DNA of 64,000 bases, taken from Buchananella felis. Lineage in GTDB: Bacteria > Actinomycetota > Actinomycetes > Actinomycetales > Actinomycetaceae. Below, piece by piece: positions 16,660 to 26,120 of the stretch (position 1 is its first letter; each line of letters starts with the position of its first letter). The notes under the pieces are model-generated. The model saw nothing but the letters and a program-made list of their open reading frames with translations, was not told where the DNA came from and ran no database searches. The DNA lies in NCBI RefSeq assembly GCF_041380015.1, contig NZ_CP159978.1; one strand, 5' to 3'. The translations under genes were made by a program, and so were the position numbers.

Positions 16660-16703
16660 GAGGCTTTGGCCCCGGCAGCTACTGCTGCCGGGGCCAAAGC
16701 CTC
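16660..16703. terminator. Bidirectional terminator between the WXG100 gene and groL
   Basis: A perfect 20-bp stem (16660-16679 with 16684-16703) has the 4-nt loop TACT. It lies between converging genes and probably serves both. Confidence 0.88.
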
Positions 16704-16781
16704 CTGCGGAGAACCTAGCTCCGTCGTTTGCGTCCGCCCGCACCCCTACCGGGAACCGCGCGAGCCTCCGCTAGAGGGCGA

Positions 16782-18410
<1,629 letters not shown>

Positions 18411-18524
18411 TTACGTTCCTTCACGAATACGTGTGGGTGGTTGGCCACGCCCGCGACGGACGATCTCTTGGGCCGCCACGCGATTGCGGCGCCCCGCCTT
18501 ACCTCGCGGCTCAACCGGGTTGTC

Positions 18525-18551
18525 TTGTCACTCCCACCTGGGGAGTGCTAA
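18525..18551 (-). promoter_or_regulatory. CIRCE operator 1 of groL (HrcA site)
   Basis: Read on the groL strand, this is TTAGCACTC-N9-GAGTGACAA. It matches the CIRCE consensus TTAGCACTC-N9-GAGTGCTAA at 17 of 18 positions. It lies 115 bp upstream of the groL start. Confidence 0.93.
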
Positions 18552-18558
18552 CCCAACT

Positions 18559-18585
18559 CTGGCACTCTGCCCCCGAGAGTGCAAG
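18559..18585 (-). promoter_or_regulatory. CIRCE operator 2 of groL (degenerate)
   Basis: The inverted repeat GCACTC-N9-GAGTGC is intact in the centre; the outer three bases of each arm deviate from the consensus (CTG and AAG on the plus strand). Centres of the two operators are 34 bp apart. Doubled CIRCE sites suggest cooperative HrcA control. Confidence 0.8.
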
Positions 18586-18640
18586 TGTGCCCCTCGCGTT
18601 GTTCGCGAGGGGCACACCCGTTTCAAGCCGCAGTTTCTCC

Positions 18641-19255
18641 CTACTGTGTAACCAACACAACGACAACGGGAGCCGACTGCGCGGCGGCAGCGTCGTCCAC
18701 CACTGCGGTGATACCGAGCGCGGCGGCCACCTCCTTCGCCTCAACGGCGTTGGCCTCACCGGCGTAGTAGACGGTGTTCTCACTCGGGGCGGTGCCCTCA
18801 AAGTTCTTGGCCGCAGCGTTGGTGTATCCAGCCGCCTTGGCCTTGTCGGCGGCTCCACCAGCCAGGCCCGCCACGTCAGTGGCGTTGTAGACCACCACGT
18901 TGATACTGCGGTCAGCGGGCTCCTCTGCGGGCGCTGCCTCCTCAGTCGGCTCGGCCGGCGGTGCCTGCGTCTCCGCCGGGGCGGTGGTCTCCTCTGGGGC
19001 CTGCGCCGCGGCCTCCTCGTTGGACTGCTGCGTGGGAACAGCCGGCGCCACGGCCGACGGCGTGGTGGGGGTGGTCGGGTTGGTGGCCCCCATCTTGGAC
19101 AGCAGCGCCACGCCCGCCCACGCCACCAGCGGCACGGCCACGATCACGACCAGATAGGGCAGCAGCCCGCGCCACCACGGCTCAGGGGCGCGGTGCACGC
19201 CCTCCGGCACGCCTTCTGCGGCGCGATCGAACTCGTCCTCTGGATACTTACTCAC
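18641..19255 (-). CDS. Membrane-anchored protein with LytR C-terminal (LytR_C) domain
   Basis: A 204-aa protein with a cytoplasmic N-terminus (about 28 residues), one transmembrane helix (about residues 30-53, LLPYLVVIVAVPLVAWAGVALL) and an external Thr/Pro/Glu/Ala-rich linker (about 58-115). A LytR_C domain at about 116-204 begins INVVVYNATDVAGLAGGAAD and has the typical VYYAGEANAVEAKEVAAALG. LytR_C is found after LCP phosphotransferase domains or alone, as here, and is thought to act at the cell wall; its exact function is unknown. The gene diverges from ung (242-bp spacer with no other visible gene) and ends upstream of the CIRCE region. Confidence 0.85.
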   Translation of the reverse strand: MSKYPEDEFDRAAEGVPEGVHRAPEPWWRGLLPYLVVIVAVPLVAWAGVALLSKMGATNPTTPTTPSAVAPAVPTQQSNEEAAAQAPEETTAPAETQAPPAEPTEEAAPAEEPADRSINVVVYNATDVAGLAGGAADKAKAAGYTNAAAKNFEGTAPSENTVYYAGEANAVEAKEVAAALGITAVVDDAAAAQSAPVVVVLVTQ

Positions 19256-19497
19256 GTTCGCAGATTACCGCGCCGCGTTACCTACCGCACGGTGCTGCCC
19301 GCGCGTGTTGATTAAATCCGGGCACTTCGCGCCGCTTTCACCCGCCCCGGCGAACCTTACGGACCCCCTTCCGTGGCGAGTACGGACGACGTCCCGCCCG
19401 CGCCCCTCCAGGCGACACCGCCCCCGCTCGGACCGCTCCCACCGACGCCGGCCCCGAGGGGCATCCGGGGGCACCCGCAAGCGCTTAGGGTGGTGGG

Positions 19498-20175
19498 GTG
19501 AGTCATTTCCCGCCCCTGACCCAGATAATGGCGCCCGACTGGGCACGCGCATTGGCCCCGCAGGAGGAGGCACTGGCTGCGCTGGGTGACTTCCTGCACG
19601 CCGAGCGCGCCGCCGGGCGCCCCTACCTGCCGGCCGGGCAGCACATCTTGCGAGCCTTTTCCCAGCCGCTGCGGGACGTGCGCGTGCTGATCGTCGGGCA
19701 GGACCCCTACCCCACGCCGGGGCACGCGGTAGGCCTGGCCTTCTCCGTCGCCCCCGGTGTGGCCCCACCACGCAGCCTGGGCAACATCTACCGGGAGCTG
19801 CAAGACGACCTAGGGGTGGCGCTGCCCACCACCGGAGACCTCACGCCGTGGACCGAGCAAGGCGTTTTGCTGCTCAACCGGGTGCTGAGTGTGGGGGTGG
19901 GCGAGCCCGGATCGCACCAGGGGCGCGGCTGGGAGGCAATCACGGAGGCTGCCATCCGGGCGCTGATAGCGCGCGGCGGCCCGCTGGTGGCGGTCCTGTG
20001 GGGAGCCAAGGCGCAAAGCCTGGCCCCGCTGCTGGGCAGCACCCCGATCATCGCCTCCCCCCACCCCAGCCCACTTTCTGCCTCACGCGGCTTCTTTGGC
20101 TCCCGCCCCTTCTCCCGGGTTAACTCGGCCCTTCAGGCCCAAGGGGCCGCCCCGATCGACTGGCGTCTGCCCTAG
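19498..20175 (+). CDS. ung: Uracil-DNA glycosylase, family 1
   Basis: A 225-aa DNA-repair enzyme that removes uracil from DNA. The water-activating loop LIVGQDPYPTPGHAVGLAFS contains catalytic Asp69. The uracil pocket GVLLLNRVLSV follows, and the DNA-intercalation loop SPHPSPLSASRGFFGS carries His189. Length is normal. The start is GTG at 19498; only a weak GGTGGGG precedes it. The gene stands alone between the LytR_C gene and the converging sialidase gene, with a shared terminator at 20273-20304. Identification is certain. Confidence 0.96.
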   Translation: MSHFPPLTQIMAPDWARALAPQEEALAALGDFLHAERAAGRPYLPAGQHILRAFSQPLRDVRVLIVGQDPYPTPGHAVGLAFSVAPGVAPPRSLGNIYRELQDDLGVALPTTGDLTPWTEQGVLLLNRVLSVGVGEPGSHQGRGWEAITEAAIRALIARGGPLVAVLWGAKAQSLAPLLGSTPIIASPHPSPLSASRGFFGSRPFSRVNSALQAQGAAPIDWRLP

Positions 20176-20272
20176 GTAGCCCGGTTTCCTTACCTGAGCC
20201 CCTTCACCGCCGCCCCACCTGGAGAGCGCGGCATTCGCCTCTGCCTGGCAGTACGGAAACACGCGGAAAAGA

Positions 20273-20304
20273 AGGGGCGGGCTCACCGAAGTAAGCCCGC
20301 CCCT
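20273..20304. terminator. Terminator between ung and the sialidase gene
   Basis: An 11-bp GC-rich stem (20273-20283 with 20294-20304) has a 10-nt loop, 11 bp past the minus-strand sialidase stop. On the minus strand it is followed by a T-containing stretch (TTCTTTTCC), so it chiefly stops the sialidase transcript. Confidence 0.8.
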
Positions 20305-20314
20305 CGCCGCTTAG

Positions 20315-23300
20315 TTAGCGCAGCAACTGGCGCAGCGCGCGTTCCACGTCGGCGTTGACCGAAGCCATACCGCCAACGATGTCAACGAAGCGTGGCTTGC
20401 GTTCAGTTATCACCGCGCTCGCCGCAGCAGGCAGCGTCGAGGCGCGGCTGAGAAGCAGCACGCCGTCATGGCTAGCCGCCAGGGCCCCGCCTGCCAGGGT
20501 GTCAGCGTACGTAGCGCCCGAAACCACCACCACTCGTGTACCCGCCGGGGCATATGTACTGACAAGATCGGCTGCCGTCTCGTAGCGGGTGGCACCCACC
20601 ACAGTCTCCATCGTGAGGCCCGCGATGAAACCGTTCTTGCTCAGGGCGTGTGCCGCCGCACCGACTCCTACCACGCGTAAACCCGCGTTCAAGTACCCAT
20701 CGGTCACCTGCGGCAATGCCTTGCCCGCACTGAACACCACTACCCCACCGGTACGGCCAGCCAAGGCCCCCGCCGCCACACCGTCAGGAAAGTTGGTGCC
20801 GTCAACGACGTAGACCATCTTCTTAGAGCCGGTCACGCGCTCGGTGGCTTTGGCCACCTGCACGGCAGTGTCGTAACGGTCTACACCAAACACGCGCTCA
20901 ACTCCATGACCAGCGCGCTGCAAAGCAGCCAGCTTGCCGGGAGAGACGGAACCGGAGCCGCCTACGACAATCACCTTGGTGATGCCCTTTTCTCGCAGCA
21001 CGCCGAGCACCTCGGATTCGAGTTGGGCGCCGGTGGTCAACAAGACCGGGGCGTTGTGGGCTGCCGCCAGCGGACCGGCCGCCAACGCATCTGCGTAGTT
21101 GTTTCCAGAGGCCAGGATCGCAGTTCTCCCCCACTTTTCCGCACGGGCGACCTCGATAGCGGTCTTGACTCGATCGACACCGCTCAAACGGCGTACTTGC
21201 GCAGGGACAGTTGGAACCGTAGGCGGAGCCGTCGTAGGCGGAGCCGTCGTAGGCGGAGCCGTCGTAGGCGGAGCCGTCGTAGGCGGAGCAATCGTAGGCG
21301 GAGCCGTCGTAGGCGGAGCCGTCGTAGGCGGAGCCGTCGTAGGCGGAGCCGAGGTCGGAGCCGTGGTAGGCGGAGCCGTCGTAGGCGGAGCCGAGGTCGG
21401 AGCCGAGGTCGGAGCCGTGGTCGGGATCTCCACGTTGTCTGAACAACGCACCCACATCCCGGCCCAATCGGCGTGGTCTTGTCCGTTGCGTCCCTGCGGA
21501 TCCACCAGCAGGGAAAGCTGCGTCTGCCCATTGAGGGCAACCCTGGCACTCCCCGTAGGAGTCGAAGCCGTCATCAAGCCAGAGCGCCACAAGCTCGTGG
21601 CACCGGACTTGACCTCAAACACCACGGAGGCTGCGGAACCAGGCCTGCGCTGCACATCATCAATGCCGTAGTCGAAGATCAGCTCCTTGCAGTGAGCCGG
21701 CACGGTCACGTCCACCTGGGAGGCCGCGTGTGTCCCCAGCCCCTTGGAATAAAGCTTGCCGCCCATCCGCAACGGGCCGCCGTCACCGGCCTGGTCCTCT
21801 CCATTGGAGCGGTCCTTCTCCACCGGTCCCCACCCATTGCTCACCTGGGTCCAGGTCTGGTCAGAGAGGTAGAAACCACCCGCCACCACCGGGAATGACT
21901 GAGAAAACAGCTCGCTTGGCCCCGCACTCACTCTGATCTGGACGGTATCGATGCCCACCTTGCCCCGGGTGGAGAATTCGACTTGGGCGGTCTTTGCCTC
22001 CAGTGGGGCCAGCGTTACCGTGGTAGGAGCCGCCGCAAACAGTTCGCCAACCACATTGACGGTCACTGTGCGCTCCTGGTCGGTGATGTTGCGCAGCTCC
22101 ACGCTGGCGGTAATCGGATTGCTCGGATCCTCTACCGCCGTGCGATCGAGTTGCACCTTCCCCACCGTCACGGAAGTAAGGTTCTCGTCCCCCAAAGCCG
22201 CGAGCAGAGCGTCGCGCAATCCGTTGAGCTTGTCGAAGTTGGTGCGCGTGGCATCGTCCTCCGCCCGCACGCTGCTTAGTGCAAGGCGCAGCGTGGCGTT
22301 GCCCTGCCCTAGTTTCTCCTTCGCCAAGTTCAGCAGCTCGGCATCCTCTAGGCCGTCCTTGAAGACCTCCCACCGAATGGAAGAAACCGGCCCCTGCTCA
22401 CCGGGATAAATCACGTACTCATCGCCCTGCCCGTAGCGGAAGCTGGGGTTGTTATAAACGTCTAAGGGCCATGAGTTGAAGGTCCACCGCAGGTAGCCGT
22501 CCAAGTTGCGTTGCTCCACAACCCAACCAATGGTGCGGGCGTTGAAGGGCGGGGTCTTGACCACCGTGTTCGGTTTGGCCGGCTCGTTCCATGTGTAGAA
22601 CAAAGTCGGTTCTCCCGCCCTGCGGCGTCGCTCAATCAAGTCCTGAGAAACCTGATCCAGGAACGTGTAGTTGAAGGAGATGAAGTTAGCCAAATCGGCT
22701 TCCGCCAGAGTGTTTGCGGCCAGCGCGATCTTGGGTTCCCAAGCGGGGTCGGCCTCCTTTATGAACGAAAAGGCCTGTTCCATGCGGGCAGCCGGCTGCT
22801 CGTCGAAGGCCAACGACGTGTCATCAAACCAACCTTGCTGAATCAGGTGGCGCTTGAAGTCGCGCAGGAAGGCAACCCACGCCGCCCGGTAGCGCTGGTC
22901 CGTGATACCCATGGACACCGACACGTGCTTCCCGGTGGTGGTGTCCAGGTAGTAGAGGCGGTCCCGGGACTGGAACTGGAGGGGCGCAAAGGCGTGGATG
23001 CGTTTGCCGATTCCATTGGCCCGAGCCTCGGTGACCAAACGGTCAAATACCGTGTAGTCGAATGACCAGCTGGTCCCATCAAACTTCCACTCCACCGTGG
23101 AACGGTATGGGAAGGCAGTCTGAGCATGGATTGTCCCAGTGTTGAGCTGGACCAACCAGGGATCCTCCACCACCGCCAGGTCCAGGACGTCTTGACCTGC
23201 CTCTGCCTGCTCCTTCCAGTAGGGGACCAGAGCCGCGAAGTGCGCGTCTGACCACGGCTGCAGCTCGTTGTAGTCCGCCACTGCGTCGGGGTGGAACCAC

Positions 23301-25759
23301 ATGTCCAGGATGAAGGGGCGCTTGGCCACTGGACGCAATTTGGCCTTGGGGACCGTGACTTCCAACGGGTAGCTTGCAACAAGCTTGTCATCGGCTTTCA
23401 CCTGCACGGTGGCGCGGTAGGTGCCCTCCTTGGCGTTCTCGGGCATGCGGACCGTGAACCACACCGGCTGGTTGTAGTTGGCGCCCACCTCAATCGTGTT
23501 TTCGCTGCTGAGCGGATCGGCAACTAGCTGGCCCGGGTTGTTCAGGTCAGGGATGTAAAGCGGGTAGCGCACCTGCACAATCTGGCCCAGGTCGTGCTCT
23601 GCTTGCTTCAGGGCAGAGACCTCCACTTGAAGCTTAGCTACGTCCTTTTGGGGCGTAACCACCAGCTGCGCCGAAGAGCGGGAGTTGGCCGGTACGGTCA
23701 GCTTCAACGGCGTGCCGGGGGGCGCCTCGTCACCGATTGCCCCCACCAATGGCACACGAGTAAAGGATGAGGTGGCGAAGGTGGTGTTGATCGGAGTCCA
23801 CACTCCCACCTCGGTGCTGAAGCTTACGGAATCCTGTACGTTGACCGGCACCAATTTTGCGCTAGCCTCCACGCTCTTTCCCCCTCCGGTAGCTGTGGCG
23901 GTGTAGGTGGTGCTCCAGTCGCCAGCAATCACGTCTTCCTGTGTCACCACGTGGGAGGGGCTGTTGTTTCGGCATACGCTGGTGGCCCCCGGGGCCAGGT
24001 TGTTGACGTTGCAGTTCGCGGCACCGGCCGGGGCGCTGAAAGCCACGTTGACCGCTACGTTGCCGGAGTTTACCACCTCGACCCAGGGTTGAATCTTGTC
24101 GCCTACTATGCCGTCCACTCCGCCTGGGTAGATAGCATCCAGCACGGGCCTTATCTCCACGTTGGGAGCTGCCGCCTCGGCAGGAAGGGGGGAGTTTACT
24201 TCCACGACCGCGTTGAACTGGGCACTTCCGGCTGCATTGGTGAAACGAACCGTAACCGGGTGTCTACGTTGGTCCGCCCCAGCTGGAATGGTCAGCTGGA
24301 CGTTGGCGGTGGCCTTGCCACCGGCCAAGATTTGGGCAACGTTTACGGGAGCGGCGGCCCAGCCCGGGGTGACTACCTCCAGTTGACCGGCCGCCAGGTC
24401 AGCCCCTGACTGGTTGGTTATTTCTACCGGCACCGTGACCTGAGCCCCCTGGGTTCCAGTCACCTCACTGGTCTGCCCCATGGAGGCGCAAACACCGCCT
24501 AGCCACTCCAAGTCAAAGCTCGTGTAAGACAAGTATCGGTAACCGTCACGCTCGTAGAAGAGCCCGTACTTCCCACCCCGTTCTCCGCTGCCCTCCTTGA
24601 GCGCGGTGAGGGTGGAGTACGCCGAAGCGCCCGACTGCACTACCTTGGAGACCGGCCAGGTCTGGCCGTCATCGCATGACATTCGTACTGTCAGGTTGCG
24701 GCGTACGTTGGAGTTGGCAGTGTTGCTCATCAGTAGCATGCGCGCCTGGGGACTGTTGGGCGCGGCGTCGGGGAAGGCCCGGATGATGCTGCCGTTGTTG
24801 CCCGGATCGGGCAGGTTAGGGTCAGTCTCGAAGGGGCTGTAGGTCAGTCCTGCGTCGTTAGAGCGGGCAATCTTGCGGGCTGGGGCAGCGCGCGAAGACA
24901 GCAGCACTGTGCCGTCGGAAAGCTCAACCACCTTGTTCTCATCTGCCCCGGGTCCCACAAGCCCACCGGCGTGCCAAGTGGCGCCGTGGTCATCGGAGTA
25001 GACGGACAGAGCGTAATTGCCTGCGCCCTTGCGCACCGTGTACTGCTGGATCAGGCGGCCGGCCTTTTCCCCTTGGCGTAGTTGGAGGCCTTCACCCGAG
25101 GCAGCGAACATGCCCGCCATGTCCGTGCTGCCGGCTTTGATGTCAGCCGTGATGCGGTGATGGCTCCAGGAGACTCCGTTGTCCTCACTGACGGAATAGT
25201 CGGCGTGCAGCACGTTCGGGTCGGTTGCACCGGCTCCAGTGGTGGAATTGGCGAAGCCTGCGTTGATGGAGGCTGCGTAGAAGACGAAAACCTTTCCGGT
25301 TTGGCGGTCCACGAGCAAAGAGGGGTCCCCAAAACCATTCGGTGCCGACTCTTGGCGGATTACTTGGGCGCCTTGCCAAGTCTTTCCGCCGTCAGTGGAG
25401 CGGCGCATCAGTAGCGTGATGTTACTGGGCAGGTCACGCATGGTGGGTCGGCCGTCGAATACGGCAAGCAGGTCCCCGTTGTTTAACTGAGTCAGGGCAG
25501 GGATCCGGTAGCGCATCCATCCCCCCTGCCCGCGCACCGCCAGGTCAGTCAGGGTCAGGTCCTCATTGATGCCATCTCCCAGGGCGGCCTTTCCTGCCAT
25601 CACTACGGTGGAGGAGGCGACGGAACTGGCCGGTGCGGCCCGGTTTGGATTCGCCTCGAGGTCGGCCATTGCTGGACTGGACAGGGTGAAGATGGAGGAT
25701 AGAAGGACCCCAAATGAGGCGGACAGCGCCACTGACCGCGCGGGATGCTTAGTTTTCAT
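20315..25759 (-). CDS. Secreted multidomain sialidase (GH33) with NEW3, DUF4091, NPCBM and CWB2 cell-wall anchor
   Basis: An 1814-aa surface enzyme. A signal peptide (1-32, ending SSPAMA) precedes a GH33-like beta-propeller (about 70-425) with the YRIP motif (Arg85) and five Asp boxes (STDGGKTW, SEDNGVSW, SDDHGATW, SNDAGLTY, SCDDGQTW). A NEW3-type domain (about 430-520) and a beta-rich region follow. A DUF4091/GH123-like barrel (about 810-1140) has FILDMWFHPDAVADYNELQPW and GDEYVIYPGEQGPVSSIRWE. An NPCBM sugar-binding domain (about 1290-1440), a PPTTA linker (about 1445-1515) and three CWB2 repeats (about 1520-1814) complete it. It should release sialic acid from host glycans; the DUF4091 barrel may attack the exposed sugar, by analogy with GH123 hexosaminidases. 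Attachment to the wall is non-covalent through CWB2. Confidence 0.88.
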   Translation of the reverse strand: MKTKHPARSVALSASFGVLLSSIFTLSSPAMADLEANPNRAAPASSVASSTVVMAGKAALGDGINEDLTLTDLAVRGQGGWMRYRIPALTQLNNGDLLAVFDGRPTMRDLPSNITLLMRRSTDGGKTWQGAQVIRQESAPNGFGDPSLLVDRQTGKVFVFYAASINAGFANSTTGAGATDPNVLHADYSVSEDNGVSWSHHRITADIKAGSTDMAGMFAASGEGLQLRQGEKAGRLIQQYTVRKGAGNYALSVYSDDHGATWHAGGLVGPGADENKVVELSDGTVLLSSRAAPARKIARSNDAGLTYSPFETDPNLPDPGNNGSIIRAFPDAAPNSPQARMLLMSNTANSNVRRNLTVRMSCDDGQTWPVSKVVQSGASAYSTLTALKEGSGERGGKYGLFYERDGYRYLSYTSFDLEWLGGVCASMGQTSEVTGTQGAQVTVPVEITNQSGADLAAGQLEVVTPGWAAAPVNVAQILAGGKATANVQLTIPAGADQRRHPVTVRFTNAAGSAQFNAVVEVNSPLPAEAAAPNVEIRPVLDAIYPGGVDGIVGDKIQPWVEVVNSGNVAVNVAFSAPAGAANCNVNNLAPGATSVCRNNSPSHVVTQEDVIAGDWSTTYTATATGGGKSVEASAKLVPVNVQDSVSFSTEVGVWTPINTTFATSSFTRVPLVGAIGDEAPPGTPLKLTVPANSRSSAQLVVTPQKDVAKLQVEVSALKQAEHDLGQIVQVRYPLYIPDLNNPGQLVADPLSSENTIEVGANYNQPVWFTVRMPENAKEGTYRATVQVKADDKLVASYPLEVTVPKAKLRPVAKRPFILDMWFHPDAVADYNELQPWSDAHFAALVPYWKEQAEAGQDVLDLAVVEDPWLVQLNTGTIHAQTAFPYRSTVEWKFDGTSWSFDYTVFDRLVTEARANGIGKRIHAFAPLQFQSRDRLYYLDTTTGKHVSVSMGITDQRYRAAWVAFLRDFKRHLIQQGWFDDTSLAFDEQPAARMEQAFSFIKEADPAWEPKIALAANTLAEADLANFISFNYTFLDQVSQDLIERRRRAGEPTLFYTWNEPAKPNTVVKTPPFNARTIGWVVEQRNLDGYLRWTFNSWPLDVYNNPSFRYGQGDEYVIYPGEQGPVSSIRWEVFKDGLEDAELLNLAKEKLGQGNATLRLALSSVRAEDDATRTNFDKLNGLRDALLAALGDENLTSVTVGKVQLDRTAVEDPSNPITASVELRNITDQERTVTVNVVGELFAAAPTTVTLAPLEAKTAQVEFSTRGKVGIDTVQIRVSAGPSELFSQSFPVVAGGFYLSDQTWTQVSNGWGPVEKDRSNGEDQAGDGGPLRMGGKLYSKGLGTHAASQVDVTVPAHCKELIFDYGIDDVQRRPGSAASVVFEVKSGATSLWRSGLMTASTPTGSARVALNGQTQLSLLVDPQGRNGQDHADWAGMWVRCSDNVEIPTTAPTSAPTSAPPTTAPPTTAPTSAPPTTAPPTTAPPTTAPPTIAPPTTAPPTTAPPTTAPPTTAPPTVPTVPAQVRRLSGVDRVKTAIEVARAEKWGRTAILASGNNYADALAAGPLAAAHNAPVLLTTGAQLESEVLGVLREKGITKVIVVGGSGSVSPGKLAALQRAGHGVERVFGVDRYDTAVQVAKATERVTGSKKMVYVVDGTNFPDGVAAGALAGRTGGVVVFSAGKALPQVTDGYLNAGLRVVGVGAAAHALSKNGFIAGLTMETVVGATRYETAADLVSTYAPAGTRVVVVSGATYADTLAGGALAASHDGVLLLSRASTLPAAASAVITERKPRFVDIVGGMASVNADVERALRQLLR
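21222..21420. repeat. 15-bp coding repeat in the sialidase linker
   Basis: The unit GCCGTCGTAGGCGGA (minus strand codes for Pro-Pro-Thr-Thr-Ala) is repeated about ten times with variants (CAATCG, GAGGTCG). Near-identical copies make the linker prone to length change. Confidence 0.9.
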
Positions 25760-26120
25760 GTGACCAGCTCCATTCCAGATCGAACTGCGCCCAGCAGAGC
25801 TTGGGCGGCTGCTACGGACTGTATCAGCAGCGCCACATTTGCATTCTGCTTACTTGAATATTTCGCCCCTTGGCTTGCCTGGGTCAGCCAGGGCAGGCAG
25901 CCCTCCTGCCTGCCCTGGCGTTTGGGGGTTTGTTCTTCGTTTCCTGCACCTGGCACCCTCGCTGCCTTCACTCCCTCTGCCACTACCGATTGCTTGTGCT
26001 TCTGCCCGGCTCGCCGACGGCGGTCCAACCGTGTTCGCCGACGTCGCCTACTTTTCCACTCTGTACTTTGCGATCTTGCTCACGTAGCATCTATTGCAAC
26101 GTTTCAGAGAATGGACTGCA
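25760..26120. other. Divergent regulatory region between the two giant glycosidase genes
   Basis: These 361 bp separate the minus-strand sialidase and plus-strand amylopullulanase genes and must contain both promoters. The one strong structure is the hairpin at 25887-25919. No operator of a known family could be assigned. No gene of its own is apparent. Confidence 0.65.
25887..25919. promoter_or_regulatory. Strong hairpin in the divergent spacer
   Basis: A perfect 14-bp stem (25887-25900 with 25906-25919) has loop CCCTC and is followed on the plus strand by a G/T-rich stretch. In an intergenic region between diverging genes a terminator is unexpected. It could be an attenuator in the amylopullulanase leader, an insulator or an operator. 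Confidence 0.5.

Noticed and set aside
18411..18640. groS next to groL
   Set aside because: No 95-100 codon frame with GroES motifs exists on either side; the spacer contains only CIRCE operators and promoter DNA.
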